From contig NZ_JAHRXF010000038.1 in NCBI RefSeq assembly GCF_019104725.1, positions 1 through 61,371 on the forward strand: a DNA stretch of 61,371 nucleotides, written 5' to 3'. A program made the translations under genes and the position numbers. The DNA comes from Streptomyces corallincola. Lineage in GTDB: Bacteria > Actinomycetota > Actinomycetes > Streptomycetales > Streptomycetaceae. The notes beneath the pieces were generated by a model, which made no database searches, was not told where the DNA came from, and was given only the letters and a program-made list of their open reading frames with translations. Positions 42,090 through 50,249 of the stretch are shown here, one piece after another (position 1 is the stretch's first letter; the number at the start of each line of letters is the position of its first letter).

Positions 42090-42935
42090 GTGGCAACTCC
42101 AACGATCCAGCGGCGTCGGCTCGGCAACGCGTTGAAGCGCGCTCGTGAGCAGGCTGCCAAGACTCAGGACGAGGCTGCCGAGCAGATCGATGCGGCAGCA
42201 AGCAAGATCAGTCGGCTGGAACTCGGCCAGAGCGGCATCAAGTTGACCGACCTGACGCTGTTGCTCAACTTCTATGGCGTGAGCGGTGAAGAAGCCGAGT
42301 GGATGAAGGACCTGGCCCGTGCCGGTCGGCAGCGCGGCCGTTGGTCCGGTTTCCTCGGTGCCATCCCCGACTGGTTTCGTACGTACGTGGATCTTGAGGC
42401 TGACGCTTCAGAACTCCGCTGGTACCAGCCGGAGGTGGTTCCAGGCATCCTCCAGATCGAGAGCTACATCCGTGCGATGAACGTCAACGCGCAACCTGGC
42501 GTCTCGCAAGAAGCGATGGATCAGCAACTCAAGGTGCGACTGGAGCGCCAGGCGATCCTCGACCAGCCGAACGCTCCGATACTCAACTTCATCCTGAGTG
42601 AGTCAGCGATCCGCCGGAACATCGGGGACGCGGATGTCATGCGTGAGCAACTGCTTCACCTGGCCGAAGTGGCCGAGCGGACGAACGTTGAACTGCAAGT
42701 GTTCCCGTTCGATGCTCAGACTTTCGGCGCCGCGTGGGTGGGCTTCACGATCATGCGCTTTGATCACGATGCGTCGTCCGATGTGGTCTACCTGGAGGAC
42801 TACACCGACGCCACCTATCTCGACCGGCCGGACGGGGTGCAGGCATACACTGCACTGTGGAATCGGCTGCAATCTGCGGCCTTGGGCCAAGTAGAGTCGC
42901 GCCGCATGATCCTTCGCTTGGCCGGCGCGGATTAG
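42090..42935 (+). CDS. XRE-family regulator with Scr1/DUF5753 domain
   Basis: A 281-residue regulator. The N-terminal HTH (about 10-72) has LKRAREQAAKTQDEAAEQID and SKISRLELGQSGIKL. The C-terminal DUF5753 domain (about 95-275) has LRWYQPEVVPGILQIESYIR and LNFILSESAIRRNIGD, then WVGFTIMRFDHDASSDVVYLE. Paired with a DUF397 gene 29 nt downstream, it forms the WhiJ-like module that Streptomyces uses in development and antibiotic control. GTG 42090 is preceded by GGTGGAGG. Codon use is less biased than in its neighbours. Confidence 0.9.
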   Translation: MATPTIQRRRLGNALKRAREQAAKTQDEAAEQIDAAASKISRLELGQSGIKLTDLTLLLNFYGVSGEEAEWMKDLARAGRQRGRWSGFLGAIPDWFRTYVDLEADASELRWYQPEVVPGILQIESYIRAMNVNAQPGVSQEAMDQQLKVRLERQAILDQPNAPILNFILSESAIRRNIGDADVMREQLLHLAEVAERTNVELQVFPFDAQTFGAAWVGFTIMRFDHDASSDVVYLEDYTDATYLDRPDGVQAYTALWNRLQSAALGQVESRRMILRLAGAD

Positions 42936-42964
42936 TCCGCCCCCGATACAGGAGAGTACCCAGC

Positions 42965-43177
42965 ATGAACACCCCAGACTTCACCGGCGCCGCATGGCGC
43001 AAGAGCAGCTACAGCGGTGACAACGGCGGCCAGTGTGTTGAAGTGGCCGTGCAGCACGGGTGTGTTGGCATGCGGGACTCGAAGGCGGGCGGGACGGGGT
43101 CGGTGTTGGCGTTCACTCCTGAGGGGTGGGACGCCTTCGTGGGCGGAGTTGTGGACGGTGCGTTCGAGCAGTCGTAG
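42965..43177 (+). CDS. DUF397-domain protein, partner of the XRE regulator
   Basis: A 70-residue DUF397 protein: AAWRKSSYSGDNGGQCVEVA, GCVGMRDSKAGG and LAFTPEGWDAFVGGV are all diagnostic. Such small proteins are thought to bind or antagonise the linked XRE regulator. GGAGAG lies 8 nt before ATG 42965. Confidence 0.9.
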   Translation: MNTPDFTGAAWRKSSYSGDNGGQCVEVAVQHGCVGMRDSKAGGTGSVLAFTPEGWDAFVGGVVDGAFEQS

Positions 43178-43217
43178 CGTGGTCTGGATCTCTTGGCCCC
43201 GGGGCTGATGGACTCAC

Positions 43218-43898
43218 GTGGTGACGACATTGCTGCCCCGCGTACTGCGAGCCCTTGAGCGGTTTCATGCCGCTCGCCCCTGGGACCACAACGCCCACTA
43301 CCACCGGTGGATTCTGCGCCGGTTCCCCGGACGTGTGGGCAGGGCTCTGGACGTCGGGTCGGGCAGTGGTGACCTGGCCCGGCGCCTGGCCTCGCGGGCC
43401 GGGGCGGTGTGCGGGATCGATGTCGATGCCGCGATCGTCGATCGCGCGCGGGAGTTGACGGACCCCGCCGCCCCGGTGAGCTTCATCGTCGGAGACGCGC
43501 TGAGGGAGGCGCCGCCCGGCCCCTACGACGCTCTCACGTGTGTCGCCACCATCCACCACATGCCGTTCACCGACGCCCTCACCTGTTTCCGCCAGCACTT
43601 GGCACCGGGCGGAACGCTGGTCGTCGTCGGCGTCTACCGCCCGCGGTCCCGGAGCGACTACCTGATCGACGCCGTGGCCATTCCGGCGAACGTCGTCATG
43701 GCCTGGATCAAGAACAGGGGCCGCCGGGCGCCGCGACCAGCCGCCATGACCGCCCCGACCCGACCGGCGACCATGACCTTCGCGGCCATCGTCCGGGAGG
43801 CCCGCCACGTGCTGCCCGGCGCCCGCACGCGCCGACGACTGTTCTGGCGCTACACGCTGGTCTGGCACGCGGAGGCGGCCTACTCCGCCCGCCAGTAA
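43218..43898 (+). CDS. Class I SAM-dependent methyltransferase
   Basis: A 226-residue methyltransferase. The SAM-binding motif I LDVGSGSGDLARRL is near 44-57, motif II GIDVDAAIVDRA near 68, and the post-motif region CVATIHHMPFTDALTCFRQH near 109-128, then LAPGGTLVVVGVYRP. The C-terminal part is basic (RTRRRLFWRYTLVWHAEAAY). The substrate is unknown. It overlaps the end of the convergent siderophore-interacting-protein gene by 19 nt. GTG 43218 or 43221 begins the frame; ribosome site weak. Confidence 0.85.
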   Translation: MVTTLLPRVLRALERFHAARPWDHNAHYHRWILRRFPGRVGRALDVGSGSGDLARRLASRAGAVCGIDVDAAIVDRARELTDPAAPVSFIVGDALREAPPGPYDALTCVATIHHMPFTDALTCFRQHLAPGGTLVVVGVYRPRSRSDYLIDAVAIPANVVMAWIKNRGRRAPRPAAMTAPTRPATMTFAAIVREARHVLPGARTRRRLFWRYTLVWHAEAAYSARQ

Positions 43899-44602
43899 CC
43901 CAGCGCGTACAACCGCTGCTTGGGCACTGCCAGTTCCTTGCGGACGTATGACGACAACGTGCGGGTCGTGGTCGTGTCGCAGGCGATCCAGATGTACGGG
44001 TTCGGGGTGGCGGACAGTACGGCGGGGAGGTCGGTGCGGACGCGGGACACCAGGGCTGCGCCGGAGTTCTCGCGGGGGATCTCGTGGAGCTGGTGGTGGG
44101 TCGGGTGGCCCTGCCAGGGGAGGTTCTTGAGGGTGCCCTCGAACCAGATCGTGGCCGGGGTGGAACTCAGCTCACGCAGCAGGGAGTTGATCGCCGGGAG
44201 GGAGGCCGGGTCACCGATCGCCGCCAGGTGGGACGGGGGCGGGGTGGGGTGCTCGAAGCCCGTGCCCTGGACCGTCGCCTCGATGGTGTCGCCGGGGCGT
44301 GCCGTACGGGCCCAGTCGGAGGCGGCGCCCTCGTGCAGCGCGAACTCCAGGCTGAAGGTGCCCGCCGCCGGGTCGGGGTTGACCAGGGTGTAGGCGCGCT
44401 GGTGGGGGCGGCCGTGGTCGGTGAACCAGAGGCGGACCCACAGGGTGGGGTGGACACCGGTCGCCGCGAGGAGGCCCCCGTCGGTGAGGTGGAGGCGGCG
44501 GTAGTCGGGCCTCACGTCCTCCGCTCCGGTGACGGTGCACACGAAATCCTTCGCGCGCAGCAGCTTCAGTACCGCGCCCTCCCAGCCCCGCCCCTGGCCC
44601 AT
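43880..44602 (-). CDS. Siderophore-interacting protein (ferric-siderophore reductase family)
   Basis: A 240-residue FAD-binding SIP/ViuB-family flavoprotein that reduces ferric siderophore to release iron. The FAD-binding motif RAYTLVNPD is near 72-80, the cofactor-binding region HEGAASDWARTARPGDTIE near 93-111, and the C-terminal NAD(P)H-binding-like region ends RKELAVPKQRLYALGYWRAE. GGAG lies 5 nt before ATG 44602. The gene faces the acylase-acetyltransferase gene across an iron box, so DmdR1/IdeR-type repression by iron is expected. Confidence 0.9.
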   Translation of the reverse strand: MGQGRGWEGAVLKLLRAKDFVCTVTGAEDVRPDYRRLHLTDGGLLAATGVHPTLWVRLWFTDHGRPHQRAYTLVNPDPAAGTFSLEFALHEGAASDWARTARPGDTIEATVQGTGFEHPTPPPSHLAAIGDPASLPAINSLLRELSSTPATIWFEGTLKNLPWQGHPTHHQLHEIPRENSGAALVSRVRTDLPAVLSATPNPYIWIACDTTTTRTLSSYVRKELAVPKQRLYALGYWRAE

Positions 44603-44635
44603 TGCCGCTCCGTCCTCACGTACGATGATGTTTAG

Positions 44636-44654
44636 TTAGGCAAGGCTAACCTAA
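44636..44654. promoter_or_regulatory. DmdR1/IdeR iron box
   Basis: TTAGGCAAGGCTAACCTAA at 44636-44654 matches the 19-bp actinobacterial iron box (TTAGGTTAGGCTNACCTAA-type). It sits in the 76-bp divergent intergenic region and can control both the siderophore-interacting gene and the acylase-acetyltransferase gene. Confidence 0.85.
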
Positions 44655-44678
44655 AACTAGTTCAAGGGGTGCCCCAGG

Positions 44679-47414
44679 GTGACTACCGAGATCCGCCGCG
44701 ACGCCTGGGGCATCCCCCACCTGCGGGCCGACTCCGCACTCCAACTGGCCCGGCTCCAGGGGCGGGTGACCGCGCACGACCGTGCCTGGCAGATCGAGAC
44801 CGAACGGCACCGCGCGCGGGGCACCTCCGCCGCGTTCCTTGGCGCGGGCGAACTCTCCTGGGACGTGCTGGTCCGCCGGGCCCGTCTCGACGACACCGCG
44901 AGACGCTGCTACGTCGAGCTGGAGCGACGGGACCCGGAGACCGCCGCGTGGGTGCGGGCGTACACCGACGGGGTCAATGACGGACTCGCCGAAGGAGCCC
45001 GCCGCGCCCCTGAGTTCGCGCGGGTGGGGCTGGCCCCCGGCCGGTGGGAGCCGTGGACGCCGCTCGGGGTCTGGCTCTCCACGCATCTGCTGTTCGCCGG
45101 GTTCCCCGCCAAGCTGTGGCGCGAGCGCGCGCTGCGGCACCTCGGGCCGGACGCGGTCGCGCTGTTCGCCACCGACGGGCCCGGTACGGCGGGCAGCAAC
45201 GGCTGGCTGCTCTCCGGCGCCCGCACCGACACCGGGCTGCCCCTCCTCGCCGGTGACCCGCACCGCTACATCGAGGACCCCGGCGTCTACCAGCAAATCC
45301 GCCTCGCCTGCCCCGAGTTCGACGTCGTCGGCCTCGCCGTCCCCGGCGTCCCCGGCATCGCCCACTTCGGCCACACCGGCACCGTCGCCTGGTCCATCAC
45401 CAACGCGATGGCCGACTACCAGGACCTCTACCGCGAACACCTCCGCCGCACCGGCGCCGGTATCGAGGCCCTGGGTCCGGACGGCCACTGGGAGCGGGCG
45501 GAGCGGTACGTCGAGACGATTCACGTCGCCGGGGAGGCGCCCGTCGAGATCGAGGTCGTGGAGACCGCGCGGGGGCCCGTGATCGCCGGTGGGCCGGAGG
45601 GGCTGGACGGGGTCGTGTCCCACGGCGCCCCTCCCGCACCGCCCACCGCCCTCGCCCTCCGGCACCCGCCCCGCGTCACCGACGACCTCGGGTTCGGCTC
45701 GCTGCTCCCGCTGCTCCGGGCCCGGCGGGTCGAGGACGTGGACAAGGCGTTCGACAGGTGGGCCGAGCCGGTCAACGTCGTCCAGGCCGCCGACACCGAG
45801 GGGGGCCTGCTGCACCGGGTCGCCGGTCGGGTACCGGTGCGCTCCGAGGCCAACCGGCTGCGCCCGGTGGCCGCTTGGGAGCCGGGGCACGAGTGGCGGG
45901 GCTGGCACACCATGCCGTACGGCACCGTCGAGGACGGCGCCGCCGTCATGGCCAACCAGCGGGGGCCCGCCGCGCCACTCGGCGTCGAGTTCTCCCCGCC
46001 GCACCGGGCCCGGCGCATAAGGGAGTTGCTCGACGCCCGGACCACATGGTCCGGCGCCGGGCTCGCCACCCTCCACACCGATACGCGACTGGCCTCCGCC
46101 GCACCCCTGTTGGACCGGATCGGCCCACTCGACGGGCTGTCGCCCGCCGCCGCCCGCCTCCGCGCCCAACTCCTCGCCTGGGACCGGCACATGGACGCCG
46201 ACAGCTCCGACGCCGCCGCCTACGCCGCCGTACGCTCCGCCGTCGTACGGCGTCTCGCCGCGCACCCGGCGTTCGCCGCGCTCACCGAACCGTCCGGGTT
46301 GCCCGAGGTGCTGCTGCCCTGGCTGGCGCTCACCCCGCGTGTCGGGTTCGCGCTCGAACACCTGCTGCGCGCCGAGGAGTTGTACGGCATCGACCGGGAC
46401 GGCGTCGTACGGGAGGCGGTGGAGGAGGTCGCCGCCGCGCCTCCGGGCGGGGTCTGGGGGGACACGCATCGGCTGGCCGCCTGGCGGGCGCTGCCGCCCG
46501 CGTCCGAGGAGTCCTCCGACGAACCGGGGCTCGGCGGGGACCACGACTGCGTGCTGTGCGCCTCGGCCGTGCCCGGAGTGACCGACCGGGCCGCGCGGGG
46601 GCCCGCCGCCCGGTTCGTGTGGGACCTCGCGCGCCGCGAGGACAGCCTCTGGGTGGTGCCGTTCGGTGCCGACGGGGTGCCCGGCGCCGCACATCACCGC
46701 GATCAACTGCCCTTGTGGGTCAGGGGAGATCTCGTACCCGTCGGCACCGACCGGGATCTCCTCGTACCCGATGTCACCCTGCCCGCCGAGACCGAACCGG
46801 AGATCCCCGTGACCACCACCCCCGTCCACGAGCAGCACATCGAGGGGTTCGGGGTCGTCCGGGTCCGGCCGGTCGAGCCCGAGCGGGACGCCGACACGCT
46901 GTACGGCTGGGTCAGGGACGAACGCGCCGCCTTCTGGGGGATGAACGGGCTCGACCGCGACCAAGTGGCGGAGATCTACGCCCACATGGCGGCCCTCGAC
47001 ACCCATCACGCGCACCTCGTCAGCCTCGACGGTGTCCCCGTCGCCCTGCTCCAGACCTACGACCCCGCCGCCGACCGGGTCGGGGAGTGCTACCCGGTGC
47101 GGGACGGGGACATCGGCGTACACCTCCTCGTCGCCCCCGCCGGAGCGGCCGGTGCGGCGTCCGGCTGGACCGGGACGCTGCTGCGGGCGCTCACGGTGTA
47201 CGTGCTGCGGGTGCTGGACGGGCGGCGGGTCGTGGTCGATCCGGACGTGCGCAACACGAAGGCGCTGGCCCGGTTCGAGCGGCAGGGGTTCGAGCAGGGG
47301 CCCGCCGTGGTACTGCCGGAGGTCGATCTGCCGGACGTGTACCTTCCCGAGAAGCACGCCCGACTCGCCTTCCTGGCGCGGGAGACGGTGTTCCCGGAGG
47401 AGCGCGCGGGGTGA
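44679..47414 (+). CDS. Penicillin-acylase-family amidase fused to AlcB-like siderophore acetyltransferase
   Basis: A 911-residue two-domain enzyme. Residues about 1-710 are an Ntn-hydrolase of the penicillin acylase family: N-terminal VTAHDRAWQIETERHRARG, precursor processing site GTAGSNGWLLSG with catalytic Ser173 after cleavage, and the TVAWSITNAMADYQDLYRE and ANQRGPAAPLG regions. No signal peptide is seen, so it should be cytoplasmic. Residues about 725-905 are a GNAT domain of the AlcB/RhbD/IucB type (FWGMNGLDRDQVAEIYAHM, GDIGVHLLVAPA), which acylates hydroxylamines in hydroxamate siderophores. The iron box 25 nt upstream implies iron-limited expression. From memory, separate genes of these kinds (desG, desH) accompany some desferrioxamine clusters; here they are one polypeptide. 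Confidence 0.85.
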   Translation: MTTEIRRDAWGIPHLRADSALQLARLQGRVTAHDRAWQIETERHRARGTSAAFLGAGELSWDVLVRRARLDDTARRCYVELERRDPETAAWVRAYTDGVNDGLAEGARRAPEFARVGLAPGRWEPWTPLGVWLSTHLLFAGFPAKLWRERALRHLGPDAVALFATDGPGTAGSNGWLLSGARTDTGLPLLAGDPHRYIEDPGVYQQIRLACPEFDVVGLAVPGVPGIAHFGHTGTVAWSITNAMADYQDLYREHLRRTGAGIEALGPDGHWERAERYVETIHVAGEAPVEIEVVETARGPVIAGGPEGLDGVVSHGAPPAPPTALALRHPPRVTDDLGFGSLLPLLRARRVEDVDKAFDRWAEPVNVVQAADTEGGLLHRVAGRVPVRSEANRLRPVAAWEPGHEWRGWHTMPYGTVEDGAAVMANQRGPAAPLGVEFSPPHRARRIRELLDARTTWSGAGLATLHTDTRLASAAPLLDRIGPLDGLSPAAARLRAQLLAWDRHMDADSSDAAAYAAVRSAVVRRLAAHPAFAALTEPSGLPEVLLPWLALTPRVGFALEHLLRAEELYGIDRDGVVREAVEEVAAAPPGGVWGDTHRLAAWRALPPASEESSDEPGLGGDHDCVLCASAVPGVTDRAARGPAARFVWDLARREDSLWVVPFGADGVPGAAHHRDQLPLWVRGDLVPVGTDRDLLVPDVTLPAETEPEIPVTTTPVHEQHIEGFGVVRVRPVEPERDADTLYGWVRDERAAFWGMNGLDRDQVAEIYAHMAALDTHHAHLVSLDGVPVALLQTYDPAADRVGECYPVRDGDIGVHLLVAPAGAAGAASGWTGTLLRALTVYVLRVLDGRRVVVDPDVRNTKALARFERQGFEQGPAVVLPEVDLPDVYLPEKHARLAFLARETVFPEERAG

Positions 47415-47512
47415 TCCGGCGGGGTGCCCGCCCGGAGCCGGGATGAGCGCGGGGCGTCCCGCGTGCGTACACAGGGGGAGATCGCGGAGATCCCTGGGGA
47501 CGGAGACGACAA

Positions 47513-49267
47513 GTGGGCCACCAACACCGGCGCCGACGGCGGCTCTGCACGCTCGGGGTGGTGCTGCTGCTCCTGCTGCTGGGTACGGCCGCCCCCGCCT
47601 CCGCGCACGCGGCGCTGCGCGCCACCAGCCCCGCCGACGGCAGCGTCGTGCGCACCGCTCCCCGTCAACTCACGCTCGCCTACTCGGAGTCGGTGGGACT
47701 GCTCACCGACTCCCTGCGGGTCTACGACCCCCGCAACCACCGGGTCCGTACCCCCGAGCCCGACCATGTGCCCGGCCACCCCGACACCCTGCGGCTCGCG
47801 CTGCCGCGCGGGCTCGGCAAGGGGACGTACACCGTGGCCTGGCGCGTGGTCTCCGCCGACAGCCACCCCGTGTCCGGCGCGCTGACCTTCTCCGTCGGGG
47901 AGCGCACCGCCACGGCGGCCGTGCTGCCCGACCGCTCCGGGAACGCGGTCACCACCGGGCTGTACAACGTCGCCCGCTACCTCGCGTATCTCGCCGTCGC
48001 GCTGCTGATCGGCGCGGCCGTCCTCGTCGCGTACTGCCGCCCGCCGGGGGCCGCACGCCTGCGGGGGGCCGTGCTCGGGGCCTGGTGGGTACTGGCCGCC
48101 GCCACCGGCGCGCTGTTCCTGCTGCGCGCGCCCTACGAGGAGGGCACCTCGCCGGTGTCCCTCACGGGCGGCGCGCTCGCGCGGGCCGCCGCCTCCCGGC
48201 CCGGTGAACTCCTGCTGGTACGGCTGGCGTTGCTCGTCGTGATCGCGGTCTGTGCGCTTGCTGTACGGCGGTGGAGCGTGCCGCGCGCCGCCGTGGGGGT
48301 GGTGGGGGTGGTGCTCGCGTCGGCGCTCGCTCTCACCTGGGCCGCTGCCGAGCACGCTTCCGCGGGGATTCAGGTGCCGGTCGCCGTTGCCTCGGCCACG
48401 CTGCATCTGCTGGCGGTGGGGGTGTGGCTGGGCGGGCTGGGGTCCCTGCTGGTCCTTCTCCGGGCGGGGGACGAGGGGGCTGCCGGGGGCATGGGTCCGG
48501 TGGTCGGGCGCTTCTCGCGGCTGGCGTTCGGGGCGGTGGTGGTCCTCGTCGTCACCGGCGTCTATCAGTCGTGGCGGGGGCTCGGGTCCTGGGCGGCGCT
48601 CCTCGACACCGAGTACGGGCGGATTCTGCTGGCCAAGGTGGTGGGGGTCGCGCTGCTGCTGGTCGTGGCGTCCGGGGCTCGGCGGCTGGTTCGGGCGGGG
48701 GCCGGGGCGGGGTTCGATGCGGGGGCGGGTGTGGGGTTCGATGCGGGGTCCGGGGGTGAGGAAACGCTTTTCGCAGTACGGCGGTTGAGGCGGCTGGTGC
48801 TGGGAGAGGCCGCCCTCGGTGTCGTCGTCCTGCTGCTCAGCACGCTGCTGGCCGGGACGTTGCCGAGCCGGGCGGAGGCGGAGGCGCGGGGGGCCGCGCC
48901 CGTCGCCGGGATTCCGGCTGCCCTGGTGACCACCGTGCCGTTCTCCGTCGAGGGGGCCTCCGGGGGGCGGGCGCGGGGGAAGGTGCAGGTCACGCTTGAT
49001 TCCGGGCGGGTGGGGGTGAACTCCGTTCAGGCGGTGGTCTACGGGGCGAACGGGGGGCTGGCCTCCGTGCCGGAGCTGCGGATCACCATGACGCTCGGGG
49101 AGCGGGGGGTGGGGCCGCTCGATACGAAGGTGGTGGACCGGGGTGGGTATTGGGGGGCGGATGCTTTCAGTCTGCCTATGGAGGGGGTATGGACCATGCG
49201 GGTCAGTGTGCGGGTGTCCGAGACGGATCAGGTGACGGTGGTTCGGGGGGTTCGGGTGCGGCGGTAG
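47513..49267 (+). CDS. CopC-CopD fusion, copper-resistance/import membrane protein
   Basis: A 584-residue protein (YcnJ-like). Signal peptide about 1-32; a CopC domain (about 33-128) starts with mature-end HAALRATSPADGS and has SADSHPVSGALTF, whose His residues are Cu ligands. The CopD domain (about 145-420) has eight or so helices, including WAAAEHASAGIQV and VGVWLGGLGSLLVLL. The ~130-residue C-terminal part after the Gly-rich segment resembles the YtkA/FixH-like tail (PFSVEGASGGRARGKVQVTL). GTG 47513 has GGAG upstream. Copper uptake or resistance is inferred from family. Confidence 0.85.
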   Translation: MGHQHRRRRRLCTLGVVLLLLLLGTAAPASAHAALRATSPADGSVVRTAPRQLTLAYSESVGLLTDSLRVYDPRNHRVRTPEPDHVPGHPDTLRLALPRGLGKGTYTVAWRVVSADSHPVSGALTFSVGERTATAAVLPDRSGNAVTTGLYNVARYLAYLAVALLIGAAVLVAYCRPPGAARLRGAVLGAWWVLAAATGALFLLRAPYEEGTSPVSLTGGALARAAASRPGELLLVRLALLVVIAVCALAVRRWSVPRAAVGVVGVVLASALALTWAAAEHASAGIQVPVAVASATLHLLAVGVWLGGLGSLLVLLRAGDEGAAGGMGPVVGRFSRLAFGAVVVLVVTGVYQSWRGLGSWAALLDTEYGRILLAKVVGVALLLVVASGARRLVRAGAGAGFDAGAGVGFDAGSGGEETLFAVRRLRRLVLGEAALGVVVLLLSTLLAGTLPSRAEAEARGAAPVAGIPAALVTTVPFSVEGASGGRARGKVQVTLDSGRVGVNSVQAVVYGANGGLASVPELRITMTLGERGVGPLDTKVVDRGGYWGADAFSLPMEGVWTMRVSVRVSETDQVTVVRGVRVRR

Positions 49268-49300
49268 GTGGCGGGCGGGTGCTTCTTGGGTGCGGGTGCG

Positions 49301-49500
49301 GGTGCGTTGTGTGGTGCGGGTCCGGTGGGGGGGTTCGCGCAGTTCCCCGCGCCCCTTGTGGGGGTTGGGGTCGGGTGTGTGGTGCGGGTTGGGTGTGGCT
49401 GGTCGCGCAGTTCCCCGCGCCCCTGGGGGGTGGGGGTTCGGGTGTGTTGTGTGGTGCGGGTCCGTGGGGGTTCTCGCGCAGTTCCCCGCGCCCCTGGGGG
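49301..49500. repeat. Three ~70-bp tandem repeats carrying a conserved 22-mer
   Basis: TCGCGCAGTTCCCCGCGCCCCT (given as TCGCGCAGTTCCCCGCGCCC plus CT) occurs at 49335-49356, 49403-49424 and 49474-49495. Each is preceded by a G/T-rich GTGTGGTGCGGGT segment. The 22-mer is recognisable as a frequent intergenic element in Streptomyces genomes. The array fills the gap 49268-49571, which has no gene. Confidence 0.7.
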
Positions 49501-49571
49501 GCGGGGTACCTTGGCGGGATCTTGGTGCCCGGGTTGGGGGTGCTGTTCTTTGGTTCGGTGGTGGTCCCGTA

Positions 49572-50162
49572 GTGAGCTCTCGTATCGAGGCGTCGGCGTT
49601 GTGGGAGCGGGTGTGGATGGGGGGCGTGGAGTTTCTGGTCTCGTTCGTTCCGGGCTCTGATGTGGGGGTGCTGGCGCTGCACGGGAGCCGGGAGGGGGGT
49701 ACAGGCGAACTCGTGGGGGAGGTCGCCGCGCGTACCGGGGCCAGCGCGCTGGTGTTCACCCAGCCGGAGGGGCGGCCGGTGCACATCTCCTCGCACCGGA
49801 TCGGCGGGGCGGGCGGTGCGCTGCTCGGGCGCTTCCTCGGGCACGTGCGGCTGACCGTGTCCCTGCACGGGCACGGCCGCGACGACCGCAGTCTGTTCCT
49901 GGGCGGCGGCAACCGGTGGGCCGCCGGAGTGCTGGGCGCCTCGCTCGGCGTCCTGGCGCCCGAGTTCGTCGCCGTCACCGATCTCGACGGCATTCCGGCC
50001 GGGCTGCGCGGGCTGCACTCCCGCAACCCGGTCAATCTCGCGGTCCAGGGCGGCGTACAGGTCGAACTCCCCGTCGCCGCGCGGACGGACGGCGCGGCCG
50101 ACGTGCCGCCCGCGCGGGTGGTCCGGGCGCTCACGGACGGGGTCCGGCAGCTGGCGCGGTAG
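49572..50162 (+). CDS. Poly-gamma-glutamate hydrolase-family (DUF867) protein
   Basis: A 196-residue protein. The pattern VGVLALHGSREGGTGELVGE, then ALVFTQPEG, HISSHRIGG and VSLHGHGRDDRSLFLGGGNR matches the zinc-dependent poly-gamma-glutamate hydrolase family (PF05908), with His and Glu as likely metal ligands. This family is also found in phages. No signal peptide is seen with the GTG 49572 start, and the ribosome site is weak. The substrate in this host is unknown. Confidence 0.75.
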   Translation: MSSRIEASALWERVWMGGVEFLVSFVPGSDVGVLALHGSREGGTGELVGEVAARTGASALVFTQPEGRPVHISSHRIGGAGGALLGRFLGHVRLTVSLHGHGRDDRSLFLGGGNRWAAGVLGASLGVLAPEFVAVTDLDGIPAGLRGLHSRNPVNLAVQGGVQVELPVAARTDGAADVPPARVVRALTDGVRQLAR

Positions 50163-50198
50163 CGCGGCAACCGGGGTGTGCGCACGGGTGGTTGTGCG

Positions 50199-50230
50199 GA
50201 GGGCGCCCCTCCGGGAGGAGGGGCGCCCTC
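50199..50230. terminator. 14-bp bidirectional hairpin
   Basis: Perfect arms 50199-50212 and 50217-50230 with GGGA loop, between the convergent hydrolase and ricin-domain genes. Confidence 0.85.
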
Positions 50231-50249
50231 TGGGGGTGTGCGGGATGCG

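Noticed and set aside
49301..49500. CRISPR array
   Set aside because: Only three units; the intervening segments resemble each other rather than being unique spacers, and there are no cas genes.
44646..50185. Open frames of 903 and 1031 residues on the minus strand
   Set aside because: Antisense to the acylase fusion and CopCD genes; no domains.
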